From assembly GCF_001039355.2 (NCBI RefSeq), contig NW_019774513.1, positions 374,142-428,969 of the forward strand: a DNA stretch of 54,828 bases, given 5' to 3'. Shown here piece by piece: positions 54,600 through 54,828 of the stretch. Source of the stretch: Lingula anatina (Eukaryota > Brachiopoda > Lingulata > Lingulida > Lingulidae). Under the pieces are notes generated by a model. It made no database searches. It saw only the letters and a list, made by a program, of their open reading frames with translations, and was not told the DNA's origin. Both the position numbers and the translations under genes were made by a program. The first letter of the stretch is position 1. Each line of letters begins with the position of its first letter.

Positions 54600-54828
54600 T
54601 GGCATTTGTTTGCAAATTCGTTTGGAAAGCATGCTTTACAAATGTACCGATTACAGTTCGATGTGCAAAGACATCTTTTTATTTCATTAAGCTGAATTCA
54701 CAACAATAGAACCAAACGTTAAAAATTTGAAGTGCACTGATTAAATGCTTTAAAGAACACAAAGTAATAAAAACGTAGCAAGCAAAGTATGTGTTCAATC
54801 CCATAACACAACAGTGGACTTAAATGTA
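54600..54828 (-). repeat. duplicated 3' flank of an E/F-type gene, gene body outside the window
   Basis: Aligns with 50270-50500 behind gene F: GGAAAGCATGCTTTACAAAT, TTTTTATTTC, AGCTGAAT, ACCAAACGTT and AAGCAAAGTATGTGT occur in the same order. On the minus strand this is what follows a stop codon, so another paralog should begin just to the right. Confidence 0.7.

Overview
This is a eukaryotic, animal-type window. Genes carry GT-AG introns, there is one nuclear tRNA gene, and AT-rich intergenic DNA is full of microsatellites and small inverted-repeat transposons. Tandem sarcoplasmic calcium-binding protein (SCP) genes of the annelid/mollusc/amphioxus type and abundant TACATGTA-type motifs suggest a marine invertebrate. 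A lophotrochozoan is my best guess, but the sequence does not settle it. Two runs of N (21726-22201 and 34201-34540) and four single Ns (5940, 18875, 29371, 51592) mark assembly seams.

Region 1 (1-12.4 kb): three near-identical, intronless, plus-strand genes for type II membrane glycosyltransferases of the beta-1,3-galactosyltransferase family (GT31) at 532, 4639 and 6467. All three have lost two of the three aspartates of the family's DDD (DxD) motif. Their flanks are copies of one another, interrupted by different transposons, so several insertions can be read against an empty site in a paralogous copy.

Region 2 (12.4-21 kb): no recognised protein gene, one tRNA-Ser(GCT) at 16237-16318, one candidate orphan exon, and a 1.1-kb direct duplication next to TG/AG microsatellites.

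Region 3 (21-40.4 kb): four tandem minus-strand, three-exon genes (A-D) of the SCP family. Exon 1 encodes a basic, mitochondrial-presequence-like leader and exons 2 and 3 the EF-hand core. Copies C and D are intact, copy A has a one-base frameshift and copy B an in-frame stop. Introns and flanks hold Tc1-like and large foldback elements.

Region 4 (40.4-54.8 kb): more foldback elements, then two minus-strand, two-exon genes (E, F) for secreted EF-hand proteins of the same superfamily, a decayed relic of a third, and at the right edge the duplicated 3' flank of a further copy whose body would lie beyond the window.

The unifying theme is that both calcium-binding families keep the targeting peptide on its own first exon, joined to the EF-hand core by a phase-0 intron. 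Related cores therefore appear to be addressed to different compartments. This is inferred from sequence alone.
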